Assembly (NCBI GenBank): GCA_003220345.1 | Contig: QHSC01000091.1 | Location: 1-64,000, forward strand | DNA: 64,000 nt | Direction: 5' to 3' | Source of the DNA: Candidatus Rokuibacteriota bacterium | GTDB taxonomy: Bacteria; Methylomirabilota; Methylomirabilia; Rokubacteriales; CSP1-6 | Part shown: piece after piece, positions 22,145-30,612 of the stretch | Layout: every line of letters starts with the position of its first letter | Position numbering within the stretch: position 1 is the stretch's first letter | Program-made: the position numbers and the translations under genes | Notes under the pieces: generated by a model | What the model saw: the letters and a program-made list of their open reading frames with translations, nothing else | Database searches by the model: none | Told to the model about the DNA's origin: nothing

Positions 22145-23041
22145 TCAGCTCGCCTTGCGCTCGGCGCGCGGGTGAAATTTTCTGTACATGGCGCGAACGG
22201 CGGCCGAGGGCAGATGCGTGTAGATCTGGGTGGTCGAGATGTCGGCATGGCCGAGCATGGCCTGGACGGAGCGAAGGTCGGCTCCCCGCTCGAGGAGGTG
22301 GCTCGCGAAGGAGTGACGCAGGGTATGGGGCGACACGGAGGCGCGGATGCCCGCCCGCCGCGCCGCCCGCTTGATCATGGCCCAGAGTCCCTGGCGCGAG
22401 AGCGGCTGCCCGTACCGGTTCAGGAACAGGCAACCGGGATCGCCCCGCTTGACGAAGCCGGAGCGCGACGTGGCGATGTAGCGCTGAACCCAGCGGAGGG
22501 CCTGCCCTCCCACCGGCACGAGGCGCTGGCGGCTGCCTTTGCCCGTGGCCATCACGTAGCCCGCCGCCTGATTGAGATCTTCCAGCCTGAGCGTCAGGCA
22601 TTCCGAGGCGCGAAGCCCCGAGGCGTACATGAGCTCGAGCAGGGCCCGGTCCCGCAGGCCTTCGGGAACGGAGATGTCCGGCGCTTCCACCAGGGCCGCG
22701 GCATCCTCGACCGACAGGGTGCGGGGCAGCCGCCGCGGCGGCCTGGGCGCCTCGAGATGCTCCGTGGGGTCGCGCCGGATCCCGCCGCTTCCCAGGAGGA
22801 AGCGGTAGAGCCCGCGCACGGCCGAGAGGTGGCGGGCCGTGCTGCGCGCCCCCAGCCCCTGCCGCCGGAGGGCCGCGAGGTATTCGGTGAGATCGCCCAC
22901 GCGGGCCGTCGCCACCGCCCGGCCCCCGCGGCCGAGAAACGTGACGAAGCCGGTCAGGTCACGACGATAGGCGGCGAGCGTATGAGGGGAGGCGCCCCGC
23001 TCTGTCTGTAGGGCGGTGAGGAACTCGCGCACCGCGTCCAC
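22145..23041 (-). CDS. xerD: Tyrosine site-specific recombinase XerC/XerD type
   Basis: Resolves chromosome dimers at dif. The 298-residue protein has the SAM-like N-domain (FLTALQTERGASPHTLAAYRRDL) and the full catalytic set: Arg in YASGLRASE, Lys in GKGSRQR, HTLRH, GHADIS, and the Tyr in QIYTHL. It starts with GTG. Length and motifs favour XerD over integrases of mobile elements, and its place at the head of the pyrG-kds run supports a housekeeping role. No attachment sites or phage genes are near. Confidence 0.88.
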   Translation of the reverse strand: MDAVREFLTALQTERGASPHTLAAYRRDLTGFVTFLGRGGRAVATARVGDLTEYLAALRRQGLGARSTARHLSAVRGLYRFLLGSGGIRRDPTEHLEAPRPPRRLPRTLSVEDAAALVEAPDISVPEGLRDRALLELMYASGLRASECLTLRLEDLNQAAGYVMATGKGSRQRLVPVGGQALRWVQRYIATSRSGFVKRGDPGCLFLNRYGQPLSRQGLWAMIKRAARRAGIRASVSPHTLRHSFASHLLERGADLRSVQAMLGHADISTTQIYTHLPSAAVRAMYRKFHPRAERKAS

Positions 23042-23151
23042 TCAGGGCCTCCGGGGCCCGGACACAGCGACGCCCCGGTAGCGGCCCATCCCAACCACCT
23101 GGGCCATGACCGGGGCGAACCCAGCCCACCGCTGAGGCATGTCGAAGTTTA

Positions 23152-24738
23152 TCACCCGTCACCAGGGGCGGGCAAGGATTGCCCCCGACGCCGCAGCATC
23201 TGACGAAGCGCGGGAATCTCCGGCGCCCTGAGGACCGCGGCCACCGCGCCGTACACGACCACGCCGACGATGAGGGCGCCTCCCATCCACGCCGCCCCCG
23301 GCCAGCCCGCGCCGAGTCTCGGTCCCGCCCACAGACACCACAGCAGAAGCGCGCTCGAGGCCGCAGCCGTCCGCGCGAGCGACCGCAAGGTCTCGCGGCT
23401 GCCCAGCCGGCCGAGACGCCGCCGCAAGAGCCAGTAGAGAAGCGCGAGGTTGATATAGGCGGAGAGCGACGAGGCGAGGGCAAGCCCCGCGTGCTTGAGG
23501 GGCCACATGAGCAGGAGCGCGAGCGCGATGTTCGCGGCCACGGAGACGAGCCCGGCCCACACCGGCGTGCGCGTATCACCGAGGGCGTAGAAGGTCTGCG
23601 CGGCCAGTCGCGTCGCGGAGAAGGCGGGCAGCCCCACCGCATAGCCCGCCAGCGCCTGCGTCGTGAGAACGGCATCGGAGGCTGTGAACTCCCCCCGCTG
23701 GAAGAGGAGCCTCACGATGGGATGACCCAGCACCACGAGGCCGACCGCCGCGGGCACCGCGATGAAGACCGACAGTCTCAACGAGAAGCTCACGGTATCG
23801 CGAAGGGCCGCGTGGTCGCCGCGCGCCGCCTGCGCCGACATGCTCGGCAGGGCGGCCGTGGCCAGCGCGATGCCGAAGACGCCGAGCGGGAACTCCATGA
23901 CCCGGTCGGCGTAGTACAGATAGGAGACCGTCCCCTGCGGCAGCAGCGAGGCGAGCAGCGTGTTGACGAGGACGGTCACCTGCACGGCGGCGAGGGCAAA
24001 GACGGCAGGCCAGAGCCGGCCCGCAATCGCGCGGACGGCGGGATGTCTCCACTCGACCGAGGGCCAGAGGGGCACCCCGAGCCGGCGAAGCTCGGGCAGC
24101 TGAACGAGAAATTGCCCCGCCCCGCCCACGAGGACGCCGACGGCGAGGGCGAGGATGGGCGGCGTCATCCTCACCGCGAGGACGAGCACGGCCAGGATCA
24201 TGGCCACGTTCAGCACGGCGGGCCCGAGCGCCGCCGTGAAAAATCGGTGATGCGCGTTGAGCGCCGCCATGCCCAGGGAGGCCAGCCCCACCAGGACGAG
24301 GTAGGGAAACATGAATCGCGTGAGATCCGCGGCGAGCCCGATCTGTCCCGGATCCGAGGTCCAGCCGGGCGCCATGACGCGCACGATCCACGGCGCCGCG
24401 AGCATGCCGAGGACCGAGACGGCGCAGAGCGCGACCGCGGTGGCGCCCGCCACCGCACGGAGCATCCTCCGGAAGCCCGCGCGGCCGTCATGCGTCAGGG
24501 AGGAGGTGAACACGGGAATGAACGCGGTGGAGAGCGCGCCCTCGGCGAGAAGGCGCCGCAGGAGATTGGGAATGCGAAAGGCGACGAAGAAGGCGTCCGT
24601 GACCGGCCCCGCGCCGAAGGCGCGTGCCACCACCATGTCGCGCACGAACCCCAGGATGCGGCTCAGAAGGGTGGCGAGACCGATCGAGCCCACCGCCCGC
24701 ACGACCCCGTGCCGCACGTCCCGCTGCGCGTCGCTCAC
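23152..24738 (-). CDS. murJ: Lipid II flippase MurJ
   Basis: Flips the peptidoglycan precursor lipid II across the inner membrane. The 528-residue protein has about 14 hydrophobic segments. MurJ hallmarks are LSRILGFVRDMVVARAFGAGPVTDAFFVAFRIPNLLRRLLAEGALSTAFIPVF in the first 80 residues and QLPELRRLG. Arg residues of the central cavity fall in the expected places. It is divergent from rpsT with 134 bp between starts. Confidence 0.95.
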   Translation of the reverse strand: MSDAQRDVRHGVVRAVGSIGLATLLSRILGFVRDMVVARAFGAGPVTDAFFVAFRIPNLLRRLLAEGALSTAFIPVFTSSLTHDGRAGFRRMLRAVAGATAVALCAVSVLGMLAAPWIVRVMAPGWTSDPGQIGLAADLTRFMFPYLVLVGLASLGMAALNAHHRFFTAALGPAVLNVAMILAVLVLAVRMTPPILALAVGVLVGGAGQFLVQLPELRRLGVPLWPSVEWRHPAVRAIAGRLWPAVFALAAVQVTVLVNTLLASLLPQGTVSYLYYADRVMEFPLGVFGIALATAALPSMSAQAARGDHAALRDTVSFSLRLSVFIAVPAAVGLVVLGHPIVRLLFQRGEFTASDAVLTTQALAGYAVGLPAFSATRLAAQTFYALGDTRTPVWAGLVSVAANIALALLLMWPLKHAGLALASSLSAYINLALLYWLLRRRLGRLGSRETLRSLARTAAASSALLLWCLWAGPRLGAGWPGAAWMGGALIVGVVVYGAVAAVLRAPEIPALRQMLRRRGQSLPAPGDG

Positions 24739-24751
24739 GCGGACATAGTCC

Positions 24752-24780
24752 TTGACAGTGATGGACGTGGACGGTAGGGT
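24752..24780 (+). promoter_or_regulatory. rpsT: Sigma-70-type promoter for rpsT
   Basis: TTGACA at 24752-24757, a 17-nt spacer and TAGGGT at 24775-24780. The predicted start near 24787 gives a leader of about 86 nt. The -35 is a perfect consensus. Confidence 0.65.
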
Positions 24781-24787
24781 CTACTGT

Positions 24788-24804
24788 CGCTCGAGGGTCG
24801 AGCG
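24788..24804 (+). promoter_or_regulatory. Hairpin at the 5' end of the rpsT leader
   Basis: Perfect 7-bp stem cgctcga-ggg-tcgagcg beginning at the predicted transcription start. It could protect the mRNA 5' end or take part in S20 autoregulation; neither is shown. Confidence 0.45.
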
Positions 24805-24872
24805 TCCGGTGTCCACGCACGCAGTGATTGTCGCAGGTTGATCCGAGACCACCTCAGGGGAGGAAGGCAGCC

Positions 24873-25037
24873 GTGGCCAACACGCGATCCGCCATGAAGC
24901 GGATCAAGCAGAACGAGAAGCGTCGCCTGCGCAACCGCGCCGCGCGCGTCCTCGATCGCGCCGTGAGCCGCGGCATCATCCATCGCAATACGGCGGCTCG
25001 CAAGAAGTCGGCCCTCGCCCGCTCCCTCCCCCGCTAG
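24873..25037 (+). CDS. rpsT: 30S ribosomal protein S20, internally shortened
   Basis: Binds 16S rRNA in the 30S subunit. GTG 24873 follows GGGGAGGAAGG and gives a protein beginning VANTRSAMKRIKQNEKRRLRNRAAR, the exact S20 N-terminus; the ORF-track start 15 codons earlier is leader sequence. The C-terminus VLDRAVSRGIIHRNTAARKKSALAR is also canonical. The total is only 54 residues, while S20 is normally about 85-90. The middle helix (30 or so residues) between NRAAR and VLDRA is missing without a frameshift. Confidence 0.85.
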   Translation: MANTRSAMKRIKQNEKRRLRNRAARVLDRAVSRGIIHRNTAARKKSALARSLPR

Positions 25038-25045
25038 CGCGCGCA

Positions 25046-26347
25046 TCAGCGGCGGGACACGGAGGCGGCCAGGCGCTCCAGCAGCTCGGTGGCGGCGTCG
25101 CGCAGGATTTCCCCGCCCCCCTCTCCGTACAGGCTCCCGCAGGCGATGTAGCTCGGCTTCGCGTAGTCCTCGCGGGTGAGGAAGTAGCCGAGGTAGTCGT
25201 TGGTGTAACCCGCCACGAAGACCCGGGCGAAGTGCCGCCGCCCCGCCTTCTTGATATCGAGACCGAGCCGCGTCTGCAGCTCGCCGGGCACGGTCACCCA
25301 CGCCCCGTCGCCGATCCGGAAGGCGAGAAGCTCGGAAGACGTGGGCAGGGCGGATCCGAGCCCGATGCGGACGAAGCCGGGCGCCCAGCCCGCCAGACAG
25401 TTGCGCGCGGACAGAGCCGGCCTGGGCAGCCTCACACGCGTCACCTGAGAGGCGAGCGGCGCGTCGCTTCCCTCGCCCAGGTCGCGCCACAGCGCGAGGG
25501 CCCCCTCGGCCAGCGCCGCGCCCGCCCACCCGACCCCGCCCCATCCGTGTCGGAGTGGGCTCACGTCCGCCGCCGCGCCGTTGACGAAGAGGGCGGGCGC
25601 GCCCGTCTCCCGCTCGAGACGCGACGAAGCCTCGGCCATCAGGTCGCCAGAGAGGAGGAAATTGTGGCGCCCGAGGGCCGTCCCGTGCACGGCATAGCTC
25701 CACACGACGGCGATGGGACGACCGCGCGCGGCGGTGACCTTGAGCATTCCGAGCTCGGGGTCGAGCGGCTGCTTCAGTCGGCTCCGGCCCAGGCCCGGCA
25801 GCGGCGCGAGGCCCATGATCGCGCGCGCGGGCTCGCGACGTCGCTCCGCCTCTCGGGCCGCCGCCTCCATTCCGTCGAGGAGCCGGGCCCGCACCTCGGG
25901 CGCCAGGCGATCGAGGGCCAGGAAACCGAAGAGCGACGACTCGCTGTAAGCGCCCGGGCCCGAATGCGTGTGCGAGGCCGACAGCACAAGGGTGGGGGCG
26001 GAGCCTCTCGCGGCCAGGCGCTGGCGCAGGTCCGTGACGAGAGTCGGATCGATGCCGATGGTGTCCACGGCGAGCCACAGGATCTGCGTGGCCCCGGACG
26101 TCAGGACGAGGGCGCGCGCCCGAATGGGATCGTGGACGCCGGTCGACGGCCTGAACCAGAAGGCGTAGGGCCGGCTTCCGAGAAGATCGGGCATCCACGC
26201 GCGACGCGGAAATCCTCCGTAGCCCGCGAGCGGCGTGCCGGCGGGAAGCACGATCTCCACCGACGCCGCGCCCGCTTCGAGCGCCGCCGCGGGTGACGGC
26301 GACGCGGCCATCGCGAGCAGGATAGTGGCGGCGGTCAGTCCGCGCAC
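25046..26347 (-). CDS. Secreted neutral/alkaline ceramidase-like protein
   Basis: Resembles the N-terminal catalytic domain of neutral/alkaline ceramidases, zinc amidases that cleave N-acyl-sphingosine. From GTG 26347 it has 433 residues with a signal peptide (LTAATILLAMAASPSPAAA). Family motifs include LAGYGG, DPIRARALVL, SASHTHSGPGAY (zinc-binding His pair), YAVHGTALG and VNGAAADVSP. Near the end, VAGYTNDYLGYFLTREDY matches the conserved ceramidase GYTNDYLGY motif. In bacteria such proteins may act on other amides. It overlaps holA by 13 nt and continues that operon. Confidence 0.8.
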   Translation of the reverse strand: MRGLTAATILLAMAASPSPAAALEAGAASVEIVLPAGTPLAGYGGFPRRAWMPDLLGSRPYAFWFRPSTGVHDPIRARALVLTSGATQILWLAVDTIGIDPTLVTDLRQRLAARGSAPTLVLSASHTHSGPGAYSESSLFGFLALDRLAPEVRARLLDGMEAAAREAERRREPARAIMGLAPLPGLGRSRLKQPLDPELGMLKVTAARGRPIAVVWSYAVHGTALGRHNFLLSGDLMAEASSRLERETGAPALFVNGAAADVSPLRHGWGGVGWAGAALAEGALALWRDLGEGSDAPLASQVTRVRLPRPALSARNCLAGWAPGFVRIGLGSALPTSSELLAFRIGDGAWVTVPGELQTRLGLDIKKAGRRHFARVFVAGYTNDYLGYFLTREDYAKPSYIACGSLYGEGGGEILRDAATELLERLAASVSRR

Positions 26348-27213
26348 AGGTCGGCCACGAGCAGGCAGAGCTCGGGGCGCGCGAGGCCGCCCAGCTTGAG
26401 CCGACGCTCCACCTTCCAGCACCGCGCGAGGCGCGAGGCGGCCGGGGTGGCGCGCCGCGCCTGGCCCGCCAGGATGGCCAGGATGCGCAGCGGCTCCTCG
26501 CCGGCCGAGAGGAGCCGGTCCAGGAGGGGCAACGCCGATCCCGGGTCGCGGAGCTCCACCGCGCGCGTCAGCTCGAAGATCTCCCGCGAGCGATGCTCTC
26601 CGACCACAGCCTGGATCTGTGCCACGCCGATCCGCCTGTTGTCCGCGCCCCCGGCGAGGGCCGCCTTGCCGAGCTCGGCGGCGAGCGCGGCCGGCTCCTC
26701 GCCCACGAGGGTGACGAGGAGCTGCGCGGCGTCCTCGGCCAGCTCCAGTCCCTCGGAGGCGGCATGAGCGCGGAGCCATCCGATGAGGGAGCGACCGGAG
26801 AGGCGCGGCACGTCGATCACGGAGGCGGCGGGCACCGCCTTGAGCAGCCAGTGCGAGGAGGCGAGGACTTGCGGGACGGCGAGAAGAAGCGCCGTCGTCG
26901 GGTTCGGCTGACCCAGGTACTCCACGAGCGGCTCGGCCTGCTTGGGGCCGAGCGCCTCCACTCCGCGGGCGATCACGACCCGCCGCGCCGCGCCCCACGG
27001 AAAGGTCTGGGCGGCGCGGACGATGCCCTCGGCCCCCGCCTCCCGCGCCTCGAGGACATCGCGCGACATGACGAGCTCGGCCGCCTCCGGAATGAGGGCG
27101 CGCGTGATCCGTGCGATGGCCTCGTCGATCAGGAAGGGCTCGGCGCCGTGAAGGAGCGTCACCGCGGCGACCTGTCCGACCTCGGCCGCCCGGAGCCAGC
27201 TCCCGTAGTTCAC
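26335..27213 (-). CDS. holA: DNA polymerase III subunit delta, somewhat short
   Basis: Clamp-loader subunit that opens the beta clamp. The 292-residue protein has the delta pattern: LLHGAEPFLIDEAIARI, ARRVVIARGV, LLLAVPQ, LSGRSLIGWLRAHAASEGL and LLDRLLSAGEEPLRILAILAGQ. The C-terminus WKVERRLKLGG...LLVADLCAD also fits. After ILAGQARR it jumps straight to a segment that normally lies some 40 residues later, so part of domain III appears missing (typical length 330-345). The GTG start overlaps the lptE stop by 1 nt. Confidence 0.85.
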   Translation of the reverse strand: MNYGSWLRAAEVGQVAAVTLLHGAEPFLIDEAIARITRALIPEAAELVMSRDVLEAREAGAEGIVRAAQTFPWGAARRVVIARGVEALGPKQAEPLVEYLGQPNPTTALLLAVPQVLASSHWLLKAVPAASVIDVPRLSGRSLIGWLRAHAASEGLELAEDAAQLLVTLVGEEPAALAAELGKAALAGGADNRRIGVAQIQAVVGEHRSREIFELTRAVELRDPGSALPLLDRLLSAGEEPLRILAILAGQARRATPAASRLARCWKVERRLKLGGLARPELCLLVADLCAD

Positions 27214-27749
27214 TAGAAGCGGTCGACCGCGTGATTGACCACTTTTCGCCCTATCTCCACGGCGGCCTGCTTGACCGCCCCTTCCTCGCGGCTCACGGTA
27301 TCGGCGACCTGGCCCGCGACCTGGAAGTCCACCACCTCGCGCAGCCCCTGCTGCTCCCAGAGCATGGCGCTCTTCTTGAGGTCGCGGAACCGGACGTTCA
27401 TGGTCACGGCCAATCGATAGGAGCGGAGGTTCAGGCGGCTGTCGAAGGCGAGCGACTGCACCTCGAAGCCGATGATCTCGCCCTCGAGCATGGAGTCAGC
27501 CGCGTCGAGCGAGACCACGCGGAGCTTGCCGTTGGTGGTGAAGGCGTTGACCACGGCGCTGCTGATGGTGCTCTCGACGCCGGGCTCGGTGGTCCGGTTC
27601 CTGAAGACGGGCACGGCCACGCTCTTGATGTGGTCCGGCAGGTTGCCCTGCAGCGAGTAGCCGCAGCCACCGACGCACAGCGCCGCGGCCAGGGCGAGTA
27701 TTGTCCGGATCTGGGGGGAAGCGGCGCCGCTAGTGCCCCGACCCCTCAT
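27213..27749 (-). CDS. lptE: LptE, LPS-assembly lipoprotein
   Basis: Outer-membrane lipoprotein that plugs the LptD barrel. From ATG 27749 (overlapping the leuS stop by 4 nt) it has 178 residues, with a lipoprotein signal IRTILALAAALCVGGC (lipobox VGGC) followed by GYSLQGNLPDHIKSVAVPVFRNRTTEPGVE, the usual LptE opening. The order leuS-lptE-holA is a classical conserved neighbourhood, as in E. coli. The much longer ORF-track start is an artefact inside leuS. Confidence 0.93.
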   Translation of the reverse strand: MRGRGTSGAASPQIRTILALAAALCVGGCGYSLQGNLPDHIKSVAVPVFRNRTTEPGVESTISSAVVNAFTTNGKLRVVSLDAADSMLEGEIIGFEVQSLAFDSRLNLRSYRLAVTMNVRFRDLKKSAMLWEQQGLREVVDFQVAGQVADTVSREEGAVKQAAVEIGRKVVNHAVDRF

Positions 27750-30247
27750 GAGCTGGTCACGATGTTGACCAGCCTCCCGGGCACGACCACGACCTTGGCG
27801 ACCTGCCGGCCATCGATCCACGGACGCACTTTGTCCTCGGCCAGCGCCGCCTCGCGGATGCTCTGCTCGGGCGCGCCGACCTCGACGGTGAGACGCGTCC
27901 GTACCCGGCCATCCACCTGCACGACGATCTCCACCGCCTCGCGACGAAGCGCCGCGGGGTCGGCGGTGGGCCATGGCTGAGTGAAGAGGCTGCCCGGGCG
28001 GCCGAGGATGGTCCACAGCTCCTCGCCGATGTGGGGGCAGACGGGCCCCAGGAGAAGCAGCGCGGTGTCGACGGCCTCGCGCAGGAGCGCCGCCCGCTCC
28101 GCGCGGGCCACCCGGTCCAGCGAGTCGCGCTCGAAGTCGTGGAGGGCGTTGACGAGCTCCATCACCGCGCTGATGGCGGTATTGAAGTGGAAGTCGCGCT
28201 CGACGTCGGAGGTGACGCGCGCGACCGTCTCGTGGATGACCCGGCGGAAGGCTCGGCCCGCCTCCGAGAGCGGGCCCGGCCCGGGAGGCCCGGCCGCGCC
28301 GATCTCCTCGCGATGCGCGTGGACGAAGCGCCAGAGGCGGTTGAGGAAGCGCGAGGCGCCTTCCACCCCGCTCTCCGTCCACTCGAGGTCCCGCTCGGGC
28401 GGAGCGGCGAAGAGCGTGAAGAGTCGCGTCGCGTCGGCCCCGAAGCGCCGGATCATGTCGTCGGGATCGACCACGTTGCCCTTGGACTTTGACATCTTGG
28501 CGCCGTCCTTGATCACCATGCCCTGGGACAGGAGCGCGCGGAACGGCTCGTCGAGGGCGATGAGATCCAGGTCGCGGAGCACCTTGGTGAAGAACCGCGC
28601 ATAGAGGAGGTGGAGCACGGCGTGCTCGATGCCCCCGATGTACTGGTCCACGGGCATCCAGTACTCGGCGGCGGCGCGCTCGAACATCCCCTCATCGTAG
28701 TGCGGCGAGCAGTAGCGGAGGAAATACCAGGACGACTCCACGAAGGTGTCCATGGTGTCGGTGTCGCGCCGCGCCTTGCCCCCGCAGCGCGGGCATGTGG
28801 TGTTGACGAAGGACGCCACGCCCGCGAGTGGAGACCCGCCCTTGCCGCTGATCTGGACGTTCTGGGGCAGCACCACGGGCAGGTTCTCTTCGCGCTCGGG
28901 CACCATGCCGCACGTCTCGCAGTAGAGAATGGGAATGGGCGCGCCCCAGTAGCGCTGCCGGCTGATGCCCCAGTCGCGGAGCCGGTAGTTGACCTTCGAG
29001 CGCCCGATCCCCTGCCTCACGAGCCAGTCGATGGCCGCGCGCTTGGCCTCGTCCACGGACAGCCCGTCGAGGAAGCCCGAGTTGATCTTCACGCCGTCGC
29101 CCGTGTAGGCCTGGGTGTCCTCCCATCCTTCCGGACGCTTGACGGTGGCGACGATGTCGAGCCCGTGCTGCTTGGCGAACTCCCAGTCCCGCTGGTCTTC
29201 TCCCGGCACGGCCATGATGGCACCCGTGCCGTAGCCCATGAGGACATAGTCGGCGAGGAAGAGCGGGATCTCCGCGTCCGTGAACGGATTGACAGCGCGC
29301 GCGCCGAGCCGCAGCCCACGCTTCGGCCGGTCGGCGGCGAGGCGCTCGATCTCGGACTCCCGCGCCACCTCCTGCCGAAAGGCGGCCACACGCGCGCGCT
29401 CCTCCTCGTCGGCGACGAGGGCGTCCACAAGGGGGTGCTCGGGGGCGAGCACCGCGTAGGTCATGCCGAAGGCGGTGTCGGGCCGCGTGGTGAAGATCGT
29501 GATGGCGAGGCCGGCGCGTCCCACCACGGGCAAGTCGAACTCCGCGCCCTCGCTCCGTCCGATCCAGTTGCGCTGCATGGTGAGGACCCGCTCGGGCCAG
29601 CCGGGGAGCCGGTCGCACCAGTCCAGGAGCTCCTCGGCATAGTCGGTGATCTTGAAGAACCAGCCTTCGATCTCCTTGGCCTCGACCTCGGAATCGCAGC
29701 GCCAGCAGCGGCCCGCCTCCACCTGCTCGTTGGCGAGGATGGTCTGGCACGACGGACACCAGTTGACCTTGGAGCGCTGCTTGTAGGCGAGACCCCGCTC
29801 GAACATCCGGATGAAGATGAGCTGCTCCCACCGGTAGTACGCGGGATCGCAGGTGGCGAGCTCGCGGTCCCAATCGTAGGACATGCCGAGACGCCCGAGC
29901 TGCGTCTTCATGTTGGCGATGTTCTCGAGCGTCCACACGACGGGGTGGACCCCGTTGTCGATGGCGGCGTTCTCCGCGGGGAGGCCGAAGGCGTCCCATC
30001 CCATGGGGTGGAGGACGTTGAAGCCCCGCATGAGCTTGAAGCGGGCCAGAAGATCACCGATGGTGTAGACGCGGACGTGGCCCATGTGAATCCGGCCCGA
30101 GGGATAGGGAAACATCTCGAGGCAGTAGTACTTGGGCCGGCCCGGATCCTCGGTGACCCGGAACTGCTTGCTCTTCTCCCAGACCCCCTGCCACTTGGGC
30201 TCGATGTCCCGGAAGGGATAGCGGTCCTGGCGGTCGTCGATGGCCAT
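27746..30247 (-). CDS. leuS: Leucyl-tRNA synthetase
   Basis: Charges tRNA-Leu. The 833-residue protein carries HIGH as PSGRIHMGHVR (HMGH), the CP1 editing domain with FTTRPDTAFG and YGTGAIMAVPGEDQRDWEFA, the zinc-type motifs NWCPSCQTILANEQV and TTCPRCGGKARRDTDTMDTF, and KMSKS in DGAKMSKSKGNVV. It starts at ATG 30247 with no Shine-Dalgarno. A promoter-like element lies just upstream. Confidence 0.97.
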   Translation of the reverse strand: MAIDDRQDRYPFRDIEPKWQGVWEKSKQFRVTEDPGRPKYYCLEMFPYPSGRIHMGHVRVYTIGDLLARFKLMRGFNVLHPMGWDAFGLPAENAAIDNGVHPVVWTLENIANMKTQLGRLGMSYDWDRELATCDPAYYRWEQLIFIRMFERGLAYKQRSKVNWCPSCQTILANEQVEAGRCWRCDSEVEAKEIEGWFFKITDYAEELLDWCDRLPGWPERVLTMQRNWIGRSEGAEFDLPVVGRAGLAITIFTTRPDTAFGMTYAVLAPEHPLVDALVADEEERARVAAFRQEVARESEIERLAADRPKRGLRLGARAVNPFTDAEIPLFLADYVLMGYGTGAIMAVPGEDQRDWEFAKQHGLDIVATVKRPEGWEDTQAYTGDGVKINSGFLDGLSVDEAKRAAIDWLVRQGIGRSKVNYRLRDWGISRQRYWGAPIPILYCETCGMVPEREENLPVVLPQNVQISGKGGSPLAGVASFVNTTCPRCGGKARRDTDTMDTFVESSWYFLRYCSPHYDEGMFERAAAEYWMPVDQYIGGIEHAVLHLLYARFFTKVLRDLDLIALDEPFRALLSQGMVIKDGAKMSKSKGNVVDPDDMIRRFGADATRLFTLFAAPPERDLEWTESGVEGASRFLNRLWRFVHAHREEIGAAGPPGPGPLSEAGRAFRRVIHETVARVTSDVERDFHFNTAISAVMELVNALHDFERDSLDRVARAERAALLREAVDTALLLLGPVCPHIGEELWTILGRPGSLFTQPWPTADPAALRREAVEIVVQVDGRVRTRLTVEVGAPEQSIREAALAEDKVRPWIDGRQVAKVVVVPGRLVNIVTSS

Positions 30248-30259
30248 ATTTCTGGCTGA

Positions 30260-30288
30260 TTTTTACCACACTTAGGAGGGGGGCGCAA
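30260..30288 (-). promoter_or_regulatory. leuS: Promoter for leuS, near-leaderless
   Basis: On the minus strand TTGCGC, a 17-nt spacer, TAAAAA, with the predicted start about 6 nt before the leuS ATG and no Shine-Dalgarno, which suggests a nearly leaderless transcript. Confidence 0.45.
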
Positions 30289-30295
30289 GAAAGCC

Positions 30296-30320
30296 CCCCG
30301 GGGGCCGGAGGCCCCCGGGG
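30296..30320 (-). terminator. Rho-independent-type terminator after the small secreted protein
   Basis: Perfect 11-bp stem ccccgggggcc-gga-ggcccccgggg, followed on the minus strand by CTTTCTT. It lies 12 nt after the stop of the 82-residue gene. Confidence 0.7.
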
Positions 30321-30331
30321 ACGGGCAAGAT

Positions 30332-30580
30332 CTACTTCTTCTTCAGGGTGAGGTTGATCGCCTTCGCGGCCTCGTCGGCCTTGGCAACCGACTCGGCGTG
30401 CTTGCCCGAGTCATGAAGGGCCTTGGCTTCCTTGGCAAGGGCCTGAGCTTTCTTCGACGCGTCATCCGTCTTGCCGGCCGTCGCGTCCTCGATCTGCTTG
30501 ATCAGGAGCGGGCACTGGTTGGCCAGAGCCGCCCCAGCGGTCGCGACGATCAGGGCAAGAGCTATCAGGACTCTCCTCAT
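30332..30580 (-). CDS. Small secreted lysine/alanine-rich helical protein
   Basis: 82 residues with a signal peptide (MRRVLIALALIVATAGAALA). A mature region of about 62 residues is rich in Ala, Lys and Asp and should be largely alpha-helical (AKEAKALHDSGKHAESVAKADEAAKAI). It resembles small periplasmic SmbP-like proteins in size and composition but has only two His, so metal binding is doubtful. A strong ribosome-binding site (AAAGGGGGTGA) and its own terminator suggest a well-expressed monocistronic gene. Confidence 0.75.
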   Translation of the reverse strand: MRRVLIALALIVATAGAALANQCPLLIKQIEDATAGKTDDASKKAQALAKEAKALHDSGKHAESVAKADEAAKAINLTLKKK

Positions 30581-30612
30581 GTGTTCACCCCCTTTCCGTT
30601 GCTGTCGGCATT

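Noticed and set aside
22145-23041. Tyrosine recombinase as a phage or island integrase
   Set aside because: Length and motifs match XerC/D, neighbours are housekeeping genes and no att repeats were seen.
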